A model generated the notes under the pieces. It was not told the DNA's origin. It searched no databases and saw nothing but the letters and a program-made list of their open reading frames with translations. This document shows, piece by piece, positions 62,057 through 64,000 of a stretch of 64,000 nt of DNA; within the stretch, counting starts at the first letter, position 1, and each line of letters starts with the position of its first letter. This stretch comes from Pseudomonas sp. UFMG81 (GTDB taxonomy: Bacteria; Pseudomonadota; Gammaproteobacteria; Pseudomonadales; Pseudomonadaceae), in NCBI RefSeq assembly GCF_015354575.1, contig NZ_JACAFQ010000001.1:148017-212016 (forward strand), written 5' to 3'. Made by a program: the position numbers and the translations under genes.

Positions 62057-63410
62057 AGAATGTCTCGTAAATTGTCTCTCCAACATGCTCGCCGGCTTGC
62101 CCCATCAACGAACTGCCTGCAAAAGAACCTGCCCCAACTGTTGCTATTCCGCAGACTGCTCGCCCCCAAGGGCCGAAGTAGCAAACGTACTTGATTGCCG
62201 ACTGCCCGGCCAAAGCGCCAGCTGTTCCTCCGGCCAACCCACCCGCAAAGCTGCCTGTCTCAGTGAACCTAATCCGTTTGCACTCTTCGGTCTCCCCCGC
62301 CCGGCACGCCTCGTAGATCTTCATGTACGACGAAGTCGCCCCCAACCCCACCGCCACATGCCCGCCGTATTTCAGGTACTTGGTCATCTTCGCCACCTCA
62401 TCCAGGTGCGTCGCATACCCAGGGATCGCCCCCGGTGCGCCGGCCTTCGACCAGTGATGCACCAGGCTCTTGGTCGAGATCCCCAGCCCGCGACGCAGGT
62501 CCTCGTGCTGCCCCAGGTTCAGGTACTTGCCGAGAAACGCGCTGCGCAGTTGCGCGTTCAGCTGGCCATACAGCGCCTTGCGCTCGGCGAAGAACTGCGG
62601 GCTGTTCAGGTGCCGATGCGCGATGAACTCGCGCTGGTGCAAACGCTCGATGCCCTTGAGCGTGTCCGTCACCTGCCCCAGCCCTCGCGACAGCATGTCC
62701 TTGCCCACCCCCATCGACTGGCTCGCGCCGTTGAGCACGCCGGCGATCTCGGCCATGTGCCGCATCATGAAGTCGGCTTCCTCGGTACTGAGCAGCGCCA
62801 GCGACGCCCGGGCGCTGCGCGCCGCGGCCATCAGCTCGGCTTCTTCACGGGTGCAGGCGTAGCTGTGCTCGGGGGCGCCGAGCACGAACAGCTCGCCCGC
62901 CTTGAAGCCCTGGTCGAAGGTGGGGTTGAGCCGGCGCACCAGCGACAGCGGCAGGTTGCCCGGCAGCGCGGCGAGCTGTTGCAGCACCTGCTCGCCGGTC
63001 ATGCTGCGCGGCACGATATAGAAACCGGGTTGCAGCGCGGCAGGGGTCGCCATGGCGGCCTGTGGGGTGGGTGTGGTGCGCTCGGCAGCCACCGGTGAGG
63101 GTGCAGGAGCATTGGCCGGGGCGGCATCCGACGATGCGATCAGGCGGTTGCTGCCCAGCGGGCAGCCACAGCGTACGCGGGCGCCATCGACGACGGTGGG
63201 TACGCCATCCTGGAGGAAGCGCTGTTCGCCATCGATGAGGGTCCCCACCTGTCCGCACTTCGGGCAGGCGGTGGTCTGGTCGCCTTCGAGCAGCCAGGCA
63301 TGGCCATTCACGTTACCCGCTGCCCGTTTGCCGATACAAATGGCGCCGGTGGTGGTGCGGTCACCGTCGAGGCCTTGGCCCTTGCCGTAGATCACGATGC
63401 GATAGGTCAT
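62049..63410 (-). CDS. PAAR-domain effector, probably type VI secretion dependent, with glycine-rich hydrophobic C-terminus
   Basis: A 453-residue protein. The PAAR domain (about 1-92) shows GDRTTTGAICI, a CPKC pair, and GVPTVVDGARVRCGCPLGS; PAAR proteins sharpen the VgrG spike of type VI systems. A Pro/Ala linker follows, then a possible LysM-like segment (about 133-185; FYIVPRSMTGEQVLQQLAAL). A helical region runs over about 190-360. The C-terminal 85 residues are glycine-rich and hydrophobic (ETGSFAGGLAGGTAGALAGQ; GIATVGAGSFAGSSLMG), suggesting a pore-forming or membrane-disrupting toxin. DNA for the last part is noticeably AT-richer than that for the PAAR domain. No T6SS structural gene is in the window. 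Confidence 0.78.
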   Translation of the reverse strand: MTYRIVIYGKGQGLDGDRTTTGAICIGKRAAGNVNGHAWLLEGDQTTACPKCGQVGTLIDGEQRFLQDGVPTVVDGARVRCGCPLGSNRLIASSDAAPANAPAPSPVAAERTTPTPQAAMATPAALQPGFYIVPRSMTGEQVLQQLAALPGNLPLSLVRRLNPTFDQGFKAGELFVLGAPEHSYACTREEAELMAAARSARASLALLSTEEADFMMRHMAEIAGVLNGASQSMGVGKDMLSRGLGQVTDTLKGIERLHQREFIAHRHLNSPQFFAERKALYGQLNAQLRSAFLGKYLNLGQHEDLRRGLGISTKSLVHHWSKAGAPGAIPGYATHLDEVAKMTKYLKYGGHVAVGLGATSSYMKIYEACRAGETEECKRIRFTETGSFAGGLAGGTAGALAGQSAIKYVCYFGPWGRAVCGIATVGAGSFAGSSLMGQAGEHVGETIYETFYD

Positions 63411-63504
63411 GGGCGCTCACCTGCGGCGATGCCCTTGAAGCGGTTGCTGGTCATGCGGCCTTTCCTTGTGCGCAGAAAACGCCGAACGCTAGCAGCTCGA
63501 TGAC

Positions 63505-63525
63505 GCTTCCGGCGGCGCCGGAAGC
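63505..63525. other. GC hairpin upstream of the PAAR gene
   Basis: GCTTCCGGC and GCCGGAAGC form a 9-base-pair stem with a three-base loop about 95 bases upstream of the PAAR start. It may terminate an upstream transcript or lie in the PAAR-gene leader. The 63411-63640 stretch contains nothing else I can support. Confidence 0.45.
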
Positions 63526-63639
63526 AGATCAGGAAACGTCCTACGGAAAAGGCGGAATACTCACTCGGCCATGGCTTGCGCTGAACAACAAACATCCTCG
63601 AGTTGTGATCTGTCAGAAGGGTGGAACCACTTTGCGCCG

Positions 63640-64000
63640 CATTCACAAGCCATGCGCTGCGCCAGCAGCGCCAACGCGATGCCGCGTCGTGCCAACAAGG
63701 CGGACGGTCGAGACCTCACAGACATAACTGGCCCGAAACAAACGTGGGAGCGGCGGTTCGCCGCTGCGACTTGTCCCGCGATGCGCCGCGCGGGCGGCGC
63801 TCGATCTTGAGAGCGCTACAAAAAAACCGGCAAGCACCTGGTGGCCCTCACCGGATATCCAGACATGCACCCGCAGCCCACCGCGCAATTCTGCTTATCC
63901 AATTCCAGCGGTGTGGCGCCCAGGCGTCTGTCTTGGGATCGCATGAGGGCCACCAAGCGCATGCCGACAGATATGCAGCGCCCTCAAGATCGAGCGCCGC
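63640..64000. repeat. Composite palindromic repeat, copy D, cut by window end
   Basis: The same block order as 61108-61420: core (GCCAACAAGGCGGACGGTCGAGA), AACTGGCCCGAAACA box, a REP with a short internal expansion, GCGCCGC stem with CTCGATCTTGAG, tail (AAGCACCTGGTGGCCCTCACCGG), central loop around GCAATTCTGCTTATCC, then the start of the inverse tail and stem. From the tail onward it is nearly identical to copy C over about 160 bases and in direct orientation. The element continues past the window end. Confidence 0.8.

Noticed and set aside
63407..63646. 79-codon frame on the minus strand ending at the PAAR start (ATGA overlap)
   Set aside because: The overlap is suggestive, but the sequence is basic and low in complexity, includes the hairpin at 63505-63525 and ends in repeat DNA; no good start or family was seen. 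A short coupled leader peptide cannot be fully excluded.

Overview
The window looks like a chromosome segment of a Pseudomonas putida-group bacterium. The evidence is the high GC content, the gene orders gcl-hyi-glxR-ttuD-pyk, ccmABCDEFGHI and flhA-flhF-fleN-fliA-cheY-cheZ-cheA-cheB-motC-motD-parC-parP-cheW, and the abundant REP elements of the kind known from P. putida. No rRNA, tRNA, CRISPR array or insertion sequence was seen.

Layout. (1) 1-6.4 kb: the glyoxylate/glycerate pathway (3'-part of gcl, then hyi, glxR, ttuD, pyk), taking glyoxylate to pyruvate. (2) 6.6-13.9 kb: housekeeping and transport genes (urea transporter, voltage-gated-type ion channel with a C-terminal zinc ribbon, sulfate-binding protein, rRNA-methyltransferase-like protein, DsbA-family protein, LysR regulator, EamA exporter, Lrp regulator). 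(3) 13.9-20.8 kb: an AT-rich regulatory region with a sigma-54-like promoter, an NCS1 nucleobase/hydantoin transporter and a HyuE-like protein that lacks one expected catalytic Cys, then a DadA-like oxidoreductase and small enzymes. (4) 20.9-28.2 kb: the complete System I cytochrome c maturation operon on the minus strand, including a 58-codon ccmD. (5) 28.5-30.4 kb: fliK and a small protein corresponding to the post-cleavage part of FlhB. (6) 30.5-39.2 kb: three tandem paralogous toxin-like proteins (960, 950 and 915 aa). Each has a Pseudomonas dermonecrotic-toxin-type (DUF6543-like) N-terminal region, a hydrophobic segment and a C-terminal TcdA/TcdB-like glycosyltransferase with a D-x-D-D motif. 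(7) 39.4-53.7 kb: the polar flagellar chemotaxis operon and the flhA-flhF-fleN-fliA operon with a good sigma-54 promoter. (8) 54.3-61.1 kb: a MoxR/Bat operon of six genes. (9) 61.6-63.4 kb: a PAAR-domain, type VI-type effector with a membrane immunity candidate, enclosed by two copies of a long composite repeat.

The most interesting parts are the triple glycosyltransferase-toxin array inserted between flagellar and chemotaxis genes, the PAAR effector/immunity module with a sharp base-composition change inside the effector gene, and a family of modular, palindromic intergenic repeats of up to about 480 bp seen in four places. Many operons end in REP pairs, one REP pair interrupts the chemotaxis operon between motD and parC, and one supplies the stop codon of the ion channel. 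Start codons were moved from the longest open frame to the site with the best ribosome-binding site or family match where possible. All functional statements rest on sequence reading alone; no database search was run.
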